Assembly (NCBI RefSeq): GCF_002150805.1
Contig: NZ_MTBA01000004.1
Location: 1 to 64,000 of the forward strand
DNA: 64,000 bases
Direction of reading: 5' to 3'
Source of the DNA: Oceanospirillum sanctuarii
GTDB lineage: Bacteria; Pseudomonadota; Gammaproteobacteria; Pseudomonadales; Halomonadaceae
The notes under the pieces are model-generated. The model saw only the letters and a list, made by a program, of their open reading frames with translations, had not been told where the DNA came from and searched no databases. Of the stretch, positions 50,706 through 58,809 are shown piece after piece; positions within the stretch are counted from its first letter, which is position 1, and every line of letters starts with the position of its first letter. The translations under genes and the position numbers were made by a program.

Positions 50706-53315
50706 TCAGCTCATCAGCTGCCCCATCAGAAGACGCAGCTTCATCGGCTTAACCGGTTTATTGAGTAACTGATAATTGATTGCCTGAATCTCTGAGTTGA
50801 GGGCTTTGGAGTAGTTCGCCGTAATCACAATCACAGGGACAGGATCGGTCATCAGAGCATTCAGCTCCTGAGCGACATCGACGCCTATCTCGTCATTGTC
50901 CAGATGGTAATCCACCAGCAAAAGATCCGGCCTGAAGCCGTCTTCGATCAGCTGAAGCGCATCATCACGACCAAGGGCGGTCATCACATCCATACCCCAG
51001 CCATCCAACAGCTGTTCCATGCCCAGACAGATTGCCGGATCATTATCCAGCACCAGCACAGGCCGGCTTTCCAGCGGGTTAATCTGAGGAGCAGGCTGCA
51101 CGCGCTCTGTCAGCTCCAACTGGTTTGGATCTGCCAACGGAACTTCAACCGAAAACACCGACCCCTTACCCGGAACTGAGCGCACCCGAATCTTATGATC
51201 CAATACCCGGGCGATCTTATCGACAATCGCAAGCCCGAGACCCAGACCTTTATCACTGGCGGAAGTACTGCGCTTCAGTCGGCTGAACTCACGGAAGATC
51301 TCACTCATCTTCTCCGGTTCAATGCCCTCGCCGGAATCCCAAACCTCGATACTGATACAGCTGCCCTTCTTGCGCGTTGCCAAAAGAATCTGACCGCCTG
51401 CTTCGGTATAACGACTGGCATTAGTAAGGAAATTTCGCAGGATACGCCCCAGCAACTGGGAATCGGAATACACCAGGCAGCCACCCACACGGGAACGGAA
51501 TCGTTGCTGCTTAAGAGCAGTCTGCTCTTCATATTCATGACAGAGACTCTGTAGCAGCGCATCCAGCGTGAAGTTATTCATCTGGGCTTCAACTACACCC
51601 GCATCCAGCTTGGAGATGTCCACTAAGGCACCAATCAACCCTTCCACATCACTTAATGAAGAGGCTGTAGAGGTCACCAATTTTCTTGCAGCGCCGTCCA
51701 GGGGATATTCTGCAAGGGCACTGTTGAACAAACGGGCTGCATTCATGGGTTGCAGCAGATCATGGCTGATCGCCGCGAGGAATTTGGTTTTCGAGAGGTT
51801 AGCTTCTTCCGCCTGTTTTTTCGCATCAAGAAGCTCTGAGGTTCTCTCTTCTACCCGCTGCTCCAGCAGCACGTTAGCGTCTCTTAACGCCTGAGCAGTT
51901 CTGCGGCGTTCAGTAATATCCTGCGTCAGTACAAAGAAGCCCAGCGTCTCGCCACTGGCCGCCAGGTGAGGGACATAGGTTTTGTGCAGGTAGCGAATCT
52001 CACCATCCTGATTGGCTTCATCCACCTCAAAGCTGACACTGTCACCTTTGATCACCTTATCAACATAGTGCTCCAGTCTGTGCAGCTGACGCTCGGAATA
52101 GACCTGACTCAGATGCCGCCCCTGAAGCTCATCCCGATTCAGGCCATGCCATTCCTGATAAGCCTTGTTGGTGAACTCATATTCCTGACGGGCGTTGACG
52201 TAACAGATCATGGCGGGCAGCGCATCGGTAATCAGACGCATCTTCTGCTCACTCTGCTGGAGCGCACGGGCAAAAAGACTGCGTTCAGTAATATCGGTAA
52301 AGGTGATTACCCGACCACCTTCAGCCCTTGGCTGCTGGCGGATTTCCAATACTGAACCATCTTTCAGACCGATCTCGTAATGGGCGGTATCCCCCAAAGG
52401 CAGAGGCCAGTTCTGACCGGTAGCAGGCGTGTTAACCTTCCCCTTTACCGCTGGATCACGTAAGCGGCTATTCAGGAGTTCAGTAAAATTCCGGCAATGA
52501 CCAAGCTCCTGCTCTTTGATGCCGGTCAGCTCGGTCAGGCGGGTATTCCAGACCTCAGGAATGCCCTGATCACTGACCAGAACCACACCCTGAGAGAGGT
52601 TTTCCAGTGTACTTTGCAGAATGCGGGATTTCTCCGCCAGCGCTGCTTCCCGACGCTCGGTTTCGATCGCTTTCAGCTCGGTAATATCGGTATAGAGAAT
52701 GGAGAGATCGCCGGTGGCTGTTTCCCGCTGATTGACCTGCATCCAGCGGCCATCTCTCAGGCGGATCACCTGACCATAGGCTTGCTGATACAGCTGAAGC
52801 TCTTCCTGCGTGGTGGCATCATCCAGCAGGATCTCGGCCCCGTGGCGGTTGATTTCTGAAAGCGTTGTGCCCGCTTCAATTGGGAAACCGTAACGCTGCC
52901 AAATCTGACGATAGCGGCTGTTACAGAGCACCATGCGGCGCTGACCATCAAAGAGTACAAAAGCGTCGGTCATGCCTTCGATGGCATCCATAAGGCGGTT
53001 GTGCAGGGTTTCGATATCGATATGCGCCTGCTTCAACGCCTGATTACTGTCTCTCAGATCCGCCAGAGCCGCATTCAGGGCTGCGGTTCGCTCACGTACC
53101 TGCTCGGCCAGCAAGGCTGAGTTTTCAAACGCAGCATAAGCGCGGCCGCCCACATCTGGAGCGGCTTCGACCCGGTCGATCAGCGCCAGATTCATCTGCT
53201 GCAGACGGTAGTTTTCATCCGAAAGAGATTGCTTGCTGCTTTCCAGTACTTTTACCTGCTGACGCAGCGCCAGCAGTTCCTGATACTCTTCTGAGGTCAG
53301 AGTTGGCTCGCTCAT
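50706..53315 (-). CDS. nahK: hybrid PAS sensor histidine kinase, NahK-like
   Basis: The 869-residue cytoplasmic protein has an N-terminal coiled coil, three PAS domains (about 105-215, 230-340, 350-470), a HisKA domain with the phosphoacceptor in FLAAISHDLLQPMNAARLF (His near 517), an HATPase domain with ILRNFLTNASRYT, WDSGEGI and KGLGLGLAIV, and a C-terminal receiver with the acceptor Asp in LLLVDYHLD. The layout and the overlap with a FIST-domain gene match the nosP-nahK pair of Pseudomonas aeruginosa (PA1975-PA1976), where NosP with bound heme regulates NahK. That pair lies near pqq there as well. Confidence 0.87.
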   Translation of the reverse strand: MSEPTLTSEEYQELLALRQQVKVLESSKQSLSDENYRLQQMNLALIDRVEAAPDVGGRAYAAFENSALLAEQVRERTAALNAALADLRDSNQALKQAHIDIETLHNRLMDAIEGMTDAFVLFDGQRRMVLCNSRYRQIWQRYGFPIEAGTTLSEINRHGAEILLDDATTQEELQLYQQAYGQVIRLRDGRWMQVNQRETATGDLSILYTDITELKAIETERREAALAEKSRILQSTLENLSQGVVLVSDQGIPEVWNTRLTELTGIKEQELGHCRNFTELLNSRLRDPAVKGKVNTPATGQNWPLPLGDTAHYEIGLKDGSVLEIRQQPRAEGGRVITFTDITERSLFARALQQSEQKMRLITDALPAMICYVNARQEYEFTNKAYQEWHGLNRDELQGRHLSQVYSERQLHRLEHYVDKVIKGDSVSFEVDEANQDGEIRYLHKTYVPHLAASGETLGFFVLTQDITERRRTAQALRDANVLLEQRVEERTSELLDAKKQAEEANLSKTKFLAAISHDLLQPMNAARLFNSALAEYPLDGAARKLVTSTASSLSDVEGLIGALVDISKLDAGVVEAQMNNFTLDALLQSLCHEYEEQTALKQQRFRSRVGGCLVYSDSQLLGRILRNFLTNASRYTEAGGQILLATRKKGSCISIEVWDSGEGIEPEKMSEIFREFSRLKRSTSASDKGLGLGLAIVDKIARVLDHKIRVRSVPGKGSVFSVEVPLADPNQLELTERVQPAPQINPLESRPVLVLDNDPAICLGMEQLLDGWGMDVMTALGRDDALQLIEDGFRPDLLLVDYHLDNDEIGVDVAQELNALMTDPVPVIVITANYSKALNSEIQAINYQLLNKPVKPMKLRLLMGQLMS

Positions 53316-54580
53316 CCCGCGGCCTCCACAGTATCGGGACCAGTACAGCGACCAATAGCAACACCAGTGAAGGTAGCATTCAGATGAATACCATTCACAT
53401 GCTCACCGTAGGTGTTAAAGCCAACTATATTGCGACGAGATAAGCGATCAGAAACCTGGTCCAGCTCCTGACGGGAGGTCAGCTCCAACTGACGGAAGAT
53501 GCAGTCAAAACCCAATATCAGCTGCTGTTCACCCAGCTCATCATCGATCCGTTCCAGCAACAGATCCAGTGCCTCAGGAATATTCAGATGTCGGTTACGG
53601 CGAAGAACAATGCCGCGCTCAACCGCACAGTAAAAACTCAGACTGCCGTCATCATTAGCACTTTGAACCGCACGGACAAAACTCTCTCCGGCAATGCGCA
53701 CACTTAACGTGTGCTGGGCAAAAAGTGATGGATTGAGCTGGTCCGGTGTAACACCCAACGAGCGGGCATAAACGTCTGCCGCCGGTTGTGCGTTCAACTC
53801 ATAAACTCTGCGGTGCTCACTGTCGACCTTAGTGGCGACAAACAACTCGTCCGTGTCTTCCACATGTTTCTGGGAAAACACCATAAAGGGACAGGCGGTA
53901 TTGACCAGCATAAGTACGGCGGCGTTCTGATAGCTTTTACCCTGAAACACTACCTGAGTATGGGAAAAGTCCAGATCATCCCCAGCAGAACCGCCCAGCA
54001 TAGGAATACTGCCTAGCACGGCACTTAAAGTATTCAGCACCACCTCTTCATGTTCCGACATACCATCCAGCAGAGTCAGCAGAAAGGTATGGCCTTTAAC
54101 AGGAGCCTTCTGGCGATGCTGGCAACGCTCCAGCATGTGGCTGACCTGCTGCTGTGCTTCGGTGAAATCAAACTGGTTAAGATGCTCGATCAGAGCGGTT
54201 TCGATATGAAAAGTGGTTTCAGGGAACGCAACGGCAGACACACTGCCCTGACAATAACCCACAGGACTTAACTCACCGGCACTGGTACAACCGATAATCG
54301 ACTTGTCCGGCATCAGGCGCTCTAACTCGGTAGCCAGAGCTTCAACATCCAACTGGGCAGAGCAGAAAAACAGCACCCATTTAAGAGCAGGATCAGCAAA
54401 GGTTTTTGCCAGCTCTTCTGCACTGGCACAGATATCTTCCTGATGTGAAACCGCAGTAACAGCTGAAGTCAGCAAAGAAGGTGATGAAAGCGGAGCGGGC
54501 ACAGCAGATGAAACAGGGGAAGATATTGGCTTTACATCTCCCTCTGCTGTTGTTCTTAATGCTTCGGTGATTCCTGTCAT
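53312..54580 (-). CDS. nosP: FIST-domain protein, NosP-like nitric oxide sensor
   Basis: The 422-residue protein has FIST_N (LFFCSAQLDVEALATEL, IIGCTSAGELSPVGY, PMLGGSAGDDLDF) and FIST_C (CPFMVFSQKHVEDTD to IVGFNTYGEHVNGIHLNATFT). FIST proteins of this type bind heme and sense NO in several gammaproteobacteria and act on a partner kinase. The ATG at 54580 has GGAG 5 nt upstream; an in-frame GTG at 54664 is an alternative that adds 28 residues without family similarity. The gene overlaps nahK by 4 nt. Heme binding is inferred. Confidence 0.85.
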   Translation of the reverse strand: MTGITEALRTTAEGDVKPISSPVSSAVPAPLSSPSLLTSAVTAVSHQEDICASAEELAKTFADPALKWVLFFCSAQLDVEALATELERLMPDKSIIGCTSAGELSPVGYCQGSVSAVAFPETTFHIETALIEHLNQFDFTEAQQQVSHMLERCQHRQKAPVKGHTFLLTLLDGMSEHEEVVLNTLSAVLGSIPMLGGSAGDDLDFSHTQVVFQGKSYQNAAVLMLVNTACPFMVFSQKHVEDTDELFVATKVDSEHRRVYELNAQPAADVYARSLGVTPDQLNPSLFAQHTLSVRIAGESFVRAVQSANDDGSLSFYCAVERGIVLRRNRHLNIPEALDLLLERIDDELGEQQLILGFDCIFRQLELTSRQELDQVSDRLSRRNIVGFNTYGEHVNGIHLNATFTGVAIGRCTGPDTVEAAG

Positions 54581-54765
54581 ATTGGCTCCGATTTCTGGAT
54601 TCCGACGCACCTCTACAAAGGTTTCGGAATGGCCATACAGAGCTGTTTTTATAGTATTTATCACATCTGCTCACCATGAGTCCTAAGGCTCAGATTCACT
54701 GAACAAGGGTTTAATAAAACACCCATTTTTTAATAAACCTTTTTACTACGACCATAAGGGGTTCG

Positions 54766-54787
54766 ATATAGTCCCGAAGTACTATAT
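54766..54787. promoter_or_regulatory. inverted repeat, candidate operator between nosP and pqqA
   Basis: ATATAGT (54766-54772) and ACTATAT (54781-54787) are perfectly complementary with an 8-nt spacer. Centre-to-centre spacing of two half sites is about 15 bp, fitting a dimeric regulator. It lies 138 nt before pqqA and about 100-190 nt before the divergent nosP starts. Confidence 0.45.
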
Positions 54788-54925
54788 TGCCCGCTACCTT
54801 GCCCTGCCTAACATTGTTGGTGTCTGAACACGCTGTTCAGGCTCTGTTAAGACCACAACAATAACCGGGTTAATGTTCTCCATCTCAGGATGGCTAACCA
54901 ACCACCCAAACAGAGGTAAAGCATC

Positions 54926-54997
54926 ATGTGGAAAAAACCTAGCTATCAGGACCTGCGCATCGGTTTCGAAGTAACTATGTACTTCAGCAACCGCTAA
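54926..54997 (+). CDS. pqqA: PQQ precursor peptide PqqA
   Basis: The 23-residue peptide starts MWKKPSYQDLRIGFEVTM and has the glutamate (E15) and tyrosine (Y19) in the E-x3-Y spacing required for PQQ formation. PqqE with PqqD joins these two side chains; the peptide is then cut by peptidases. A GAGG ribosome site lies about 10 nt before the ATG. Too short for usual gene finders, but its position before pqqB and the E-x3-Y make the call secure. Confidence 0.97.
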   Translation: MWKKPSYQDLRIGFEVTMYFSNR

Positions 54998-55387
54998 GCG
55001 CTTTGGCTGAAGAGTCTGCGGTGATGCTGCCTTTTATGTTAGAGACAAGCAGATTGCAGACTCAGAAGCCTTAAGGCTGCCGGAGCTTTCCGGTTGCCGG
55101 GGAAAACCCGGCTTTGGGTTTTCCCTTCCGGACGCTTCTACAGCGATCAACCACATAACGCTCATCTCCCGTTTAGCTTTTCATCGTTATCAGGCTAAAC
55201 AGTGTTCAGACAAAACTGAACCCGCACCCAGAAGGATCTGAGTCTTTGAGCGCAACCCAACAGATTTAATGATCCGGCCCGTTTCAGGCAAAGCAGACCC
55301 TCATCATCGCTTTACCAACCCGGATCAGGCAACAGAGTCTAGGCTCTTAGCGCCCAACACTTAGCGCCAGAAATAAGGGGAAGCACT
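54998..55387 (+). other. pqqA-pqqB spacer with stem-loops
   Basis: This 390-base gap has no gene. At 55080-55131 there are two stem-loops: CCGGA/TCCGG (55080-55093) and a 10-bp perfect stem GGGAAAACCC/GGGTTTTCCC (55100-55109 with 55116-55125). No T-run follows, so it is more likely a processing or stability element than an intrinsic terminator. It could keep pqqA mRNA more abundant than that of pqqB-E. Confidence 0.7.
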
Positions 55388-56317
55388 ATGCATATTCGGG
55401 TTTTAGGTTCCGCAGCAGGCGGAGGCTTCCCTCAGTGGAACTGCAACTGTCCCAACTGTACCGGCGTGCGTCAAGGCACGATCAAAGCCAGCGCCCGTAC
55501 CCAGTCATCAATTACTGTCAGTGCTGATGGTGAAAACTGGCTGCTGTTTAACGCGTCACCAGATATCCGCGCTCAACTGGAATCCTTCGGACCGCTTCAG
55601 CCGAATCGTAAAATCCGTGATACCGGCATCTCAGCCGTTATGCTGATCGACAGTCAGATCGATCACAGCACAGGCCTTCTGATGCTGCGCGAAGGTTGCC
55701 CGCACACCGTTTACTGCACCGATATGGTGTTTCAGGACCTGAGCCACGGCTTCCCGATTTTCCCGATGCTTGAAGCCTGGAATGGCGGCCTGCAACGTCG
55801 CGGTATTCCGCTTTATGCTGAACCCTTCTACCTACCGGAAGTACCGGGACTACGCCTGCAGGTGGTTCACCTGAGCAGTAAAGCGCCGCCTTATTCTCCG
55901 CACCGCTACGATCCGCATCCGGGGGACAACATAGGTGTACTCATCACAGATACCAATACCGGCGGCAAAGTGTTTTATGCGCCGGGTCTGGGTGAGATTG
56001 AAGAACACCTGCTCCCCCTGATCGATCAGGCCGATTGCCTGATGGTCGATGGCACCCTCTGGCAGGACGATGAACTGATCGAGCTGATGGGCGCGGACAA
56101 GCGCGGCAGCGATATCGGCCACCTGCCGCAATGGGGCGATGGCCCGAACGGAGAAGGCGGCATGATCGAGTTTCTGTCCCGCTACCCGGACAAAAAACGG
56201 GTGCTGATTCATATCAACAACACCAACCCGATTCTGGTGGAAGACTCGCCACAACGTGCCCAGCTGGACGAAGCAGGCATCGAAGTCGCTTACGACGGTA
56301 TGGATATTCGCCTTTGA
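55388..56317 (+). CDS. pqqB: PQQ biosynthesis protein PqqB
   Basis: The 309-residue protein is a metallo-beta-lactamase-fold oxygenase. It starts [24 protein letters not shown] with the typical Cys motif, and shows [13 protein letters not shown] and the late HINNTNPIL motif that supplies metal ligands. PqqB hydroxylates the tyrosine of the cross-linked PqqA product on the way to PQQ. Length is standard. Confidence 0.97.
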   Translation: MHIRVLGSAAGGGFPQWNCNCPNCTGVRQGTIKASARTQSSITVSADGENWLLFNASPDIRAQLESFGPLQPNRKIRDTGISAVMLIDSQIDHSTGLLMLREGCPHTVYCTDMVFQDLSHGFPIFPMLEAWNGGLQRRGIPLYAEPFYLPEVPGLRLQVVHLSSKAPPYSPHRYDPHPGDNIGVLITDTNTGGKVFYAPGLGEIEEHLLPLIDQADCLMVDGTLWQDDELIELMGADKRGSDIGHLPQWGDGPNGEGGMIEFLSRYPDKKRVLIHINNTNPILVEDSPQRAQLDEAGIEVAYDGMDIRL

Positions 56318-56324
56318 CACTTTT

Positions 56325-56358
56325 CAGGGCTGTCGGTTAACCGACAGCCCTGTTTTGT
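56325..56358 (+). terminator. terminator between pqqB and pqqC
   Basis: A 12-bp perfect stem (56325-56336 with 56341-56352), TTAA loop, is followed by TTTTGTTT. Its presence inside the pqq cluster suggests partial termination or a separate promoter for pqqC-E. Confidence 0.85.
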
Positions 56359-56485
56359 TTGGCCAGCTGACGTTCAGATCTCAGGTTTCCAAACAGAACA
56401 CGACAAAACAACCAAACCCTGAAGCGCGAAAAACCAAGCGCATCCAACAATAAAACAGCTAACAACAATAAGAACGGAGGCCATT

Positions 56486-57253
56486 ATGAGCCAGCAACAT
56501 GCCCCTGAGACCCTGCCATGGACCCGCGAAGAGTTTGAGCAACGTCTGCGTGCAAAAGGTGATCTCTACCATATTCATCACCCGTACCATATCGCTATGC
56601 ATCAGGGTGAATGCACCCCTGAGCAGATTCGCGCCTGGGTGGCTAACCGCTTTTACTATCAGGTCAGCATTCCGGTAAAAGACGCTGCGATTATGGCCAA
56701 CTGCCATGATCAGGAAGTTCGTCGTCACTGGATTCAGCGCATCATCGATCACGATGGCCGTGAAGGTACGGAAGGCGGTATCGAAGCCTGGTTGCGTCTG
56801 GGTGAAGCGGTCGGTATTCCACGGGAAGAGTTGCTGGATCATCGCCACGTACTGCCGGGTGTTCGCTTTGCAGTCGATGCTTACGTTAATTTCGCCCGCA
56901 AGGCGACCTGGCAGGAAGCTGCCTGCTCCTCTCTGACCGAGATGTTCGCGCCTAAGATTCACCAGTCCCGCCTCGACACCTGGCCGGATAACTACCCGTG
57001 GATCGAGCAGGAAGGTCTGCAGTATTTCCGCAACCGTCTGACCGAAGCCCGTCGCGATGTGGTTCACGGCATCCAGATCACGCTGGATCACTTCACTACC
57101 CGCGAACAGCAGGAACGCGCTCTGAACATCCTGCAGTTCAAGCTAGATGTACTCTGGTGTCTGCTGGATTCTCTCTCTATGGCCCATGAACTGAACCGTC
57201 GCCCGTTCCACACAGTAACCGACGAAGCAATTCACCACAGCCGTATTGTGTAA
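56486..57253 (+). CDS. pqqC: pyrroloquinoline-quinone synthase PqqC
   Basis: The 255-residue all-helical, heme-oxygenase-like protein catalyses the final ring closure and eight-electron oxidation to PQQ. It shows [17 protein letters not shown] near 30-46, [17 protein letters not shown] (about 52-68) and RIIDHDG, with the histidines and arginines of the active site. AACGGAGG lies 7 nt before the ATG. Confidence 0.97.
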   Translation: MSQQHAPETLPWTREEFEQRLRAKGDLYHIHHPYHIAMHQGECTPEQIRAWVANRFYYQVSIPVKDAAIMANCHDQEVRRHWIQRIIDHDGREGTEGGIEAWLRLGEAVGIPREELLDHRHVLPGVRFAVDAYVNFARKATWQEAACSSLTEMFAPKIHQSRLDTWPDNYPWIEQEGLQYFRNRLTEARRDVVHGIQITLDHFTTREQQERALNILQFKLDVLWCLLDSLSMAHELNRRPFHTVTDEAIHHSRIV

Positions 57254-57283
57254 CTGGCTATCACCAAATTACAGGAGAATCCG

Positions 57284-57565
57284 ATGGACAGCCTGATGCA
57301 GCAAACCCCTGCCATTAACCGGCTGTTTCGTTTCCAGTGGGAGCCAGCCTCCCACTGCCATGTCCTCCTCTACCCGGAGGGCATGGTGCGGTTAAACGAA
57401 TCTGCCGGTGCCATTCTGACCCATGTGGATGGCAACCGGACTATCGCTCAGATTATCGACCAGCTAAAAGCAGACTTCCCTGAAGCTGGTGACGATCTGG
57501 TTCAGGACGTGATCGACTTTTTTACCGAGGCGCACCATGAATTGCACTGGATCGATTTTGCCTGA
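57284..57565 (+). CDS. pqqD: PqqA-binding chaperone PqqD
   Basis: The 93-residue winged-helix-like protein holds the PqqA peptide for PqqE. It shows [26 protein letters not shown] and [15 protein letters not shown], the family core. The 3' end overlaps the start of pqqE by 29 nt, which ties translation of the two partners. Confidence 0.95.
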   Translation: MDSLMQQTPAINRLFRFQWEPASHCHVLLYPEGMVRLNESAGAILTHVDGNRTIAQIIDQLKADFPEAGDDLVQDVIDFFTEAHHELHWIDFA

Positions 57566-58754
57566 TGTTCCCAACTCAGCATCTGAGCAACAACATGCAG
57601 ACGTTCCGCCAACACCGGAAACCGGTCAGCCACTTTGGCTGCTGGCGGAACTCACCTATCGCTGCCCGCTGCAATGCCCTTACTGCTCCAACCCGCTGGA
57701 TTTCGAGCAGCGCAAACAGGAGCTGACTACTGAACAGTGGATCTCGGTTTTTGAACAAGCCCGAAGACTGGGAGCGGCACAGCTGGGCTTCTCCGGTGGC
57801 GAACCCCTGCTGCGTGATGATCTGGAAGAACTGATCAGAGCCGCCCGGGATCTGGGGTACTACACCAACCTGATCACCTCCGGCATGGGTCTGACCTATG
57901 AGCGGATGCAGGCCTTTAAAGAGGCTGGGCTGGACCATATTCAGGTCAGCTTTCAGGCCAGCAACGCCGAGATGAACAACTACCTGTCCGGCAATCAACG
58001 CTCCTTTGATGAGAAGCTGGAAGTTGCCCGCACAGTAAAAGCTCTGGGCTATCCCATGGTGTTCAACTGCGTGATCCACCGGGAAAACATCGACCAGATC
58101 GACAAGATCATCGAGCTATCTATCGAGCTGGAATCCGATTACGTGGAACTGGCCACCTCGCAATATTACGGCTGGGCCCTGAAAAACCGGGATCACCTGC
58201 TGCCATCCAAAGCGCAGCTGGTAGCCGCAGAAGCGACCACCAATCGCTATCGGGAACAGATCAAAGATACCCACCGTACCAAGCTGATTTTTGTGGTGCC
58301 GGATTACTACGAAGAGCGCCCCAAAGGCTGCATGAATGGCTGGGGCAATCTCTTCCTGACCATCACGCCGGATGGCACTGCTCTGCCTTGCCATAGTGCC
58401 CGGGAACTGCCGATTGAGTTCCCGAATGTGGCAGATACCCCGGTCGAAGAGATCTGGTATCGCTCAAAGGGCTTTAACCACTATCGCGGCTACGAATGGA
58501 TGAAAGAGCCTTGCCGCTCCTGTGATGAAAAAGAGCAGGATTTCGGCGGCTGTCGCTGTCAGGCCTTTGCCCTGACCGGTGATGCAGATAACGCCGATCC
58601 TGTGTGCAGCAAGTCGCCACACCGTCATCTGATCACAGATGCTCAGGCTAATGCGGACAAAGCCCAACCGGCCAGTGAGCCTCTGATCTACCGTAACCGG
58701 AAAAACTCGGCACAGCTGATTTCTGTTCAGCAGATCGAAGAAGAGTCCGTTTAA
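57537..58754 (+). CDS. pqqE: radical SAM enzyme PqqE
   Basis: The 405-residue protein carries the radical SAM cluster motif in RCPLQCPYC (C-x3-C-x2-C, near residues 42-50) and the C-terminal SPASM cysteines ([32 protein letters not shown]). It forms the Glu-Tyr carbon-carbon bond in PqqA. The ATG at 57537 has GAGG 6 nt upstream and lies inside pqqD; a TTG at 57558 is the only plausible later start. A C-terminal tail of about 40 residues is less conserved. Confidence 0.95.
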   Translation: MNCTGSILPDVPNSASEQQHADVPPTPETGQPLWLLAELTYRCPLQCPYCSNPLDFEQRKQELTTEQWISVFEQARRLGAAQLGFSGGEPLLRDDLEELIRAARDLGYYTNLITSGMGLTYERMQAFKEAGLDHIQVSFQASNAEMNNYLSGNQRSFDEKLEVARTVKALGYPMVFNCVIHRENIDQIDKIIELSIELESDYVELATSQYYGWALKNRDHLLPSKAQLVAAEATTNRYREQIKDTHRTKLIFVVPDYYEERPKGCMNGWGNLFLTITPDGTALPCHSARELPIEFPNVADTPVEEIWYRSKGFNHYRGYEWMKEPCRSCDEKEQDFGGCRCQAFALTGDADNADPVCSKSPHRHLITDAQANADKAQPASEPLIYRNRKNSAQLISVQQIEEESV

Positions 58755-58809
58755 AAAGCGTTTATGCAAATTTAAAGATGCGTCAAAGACGACAACAAGA
58801 GGATCGTGA

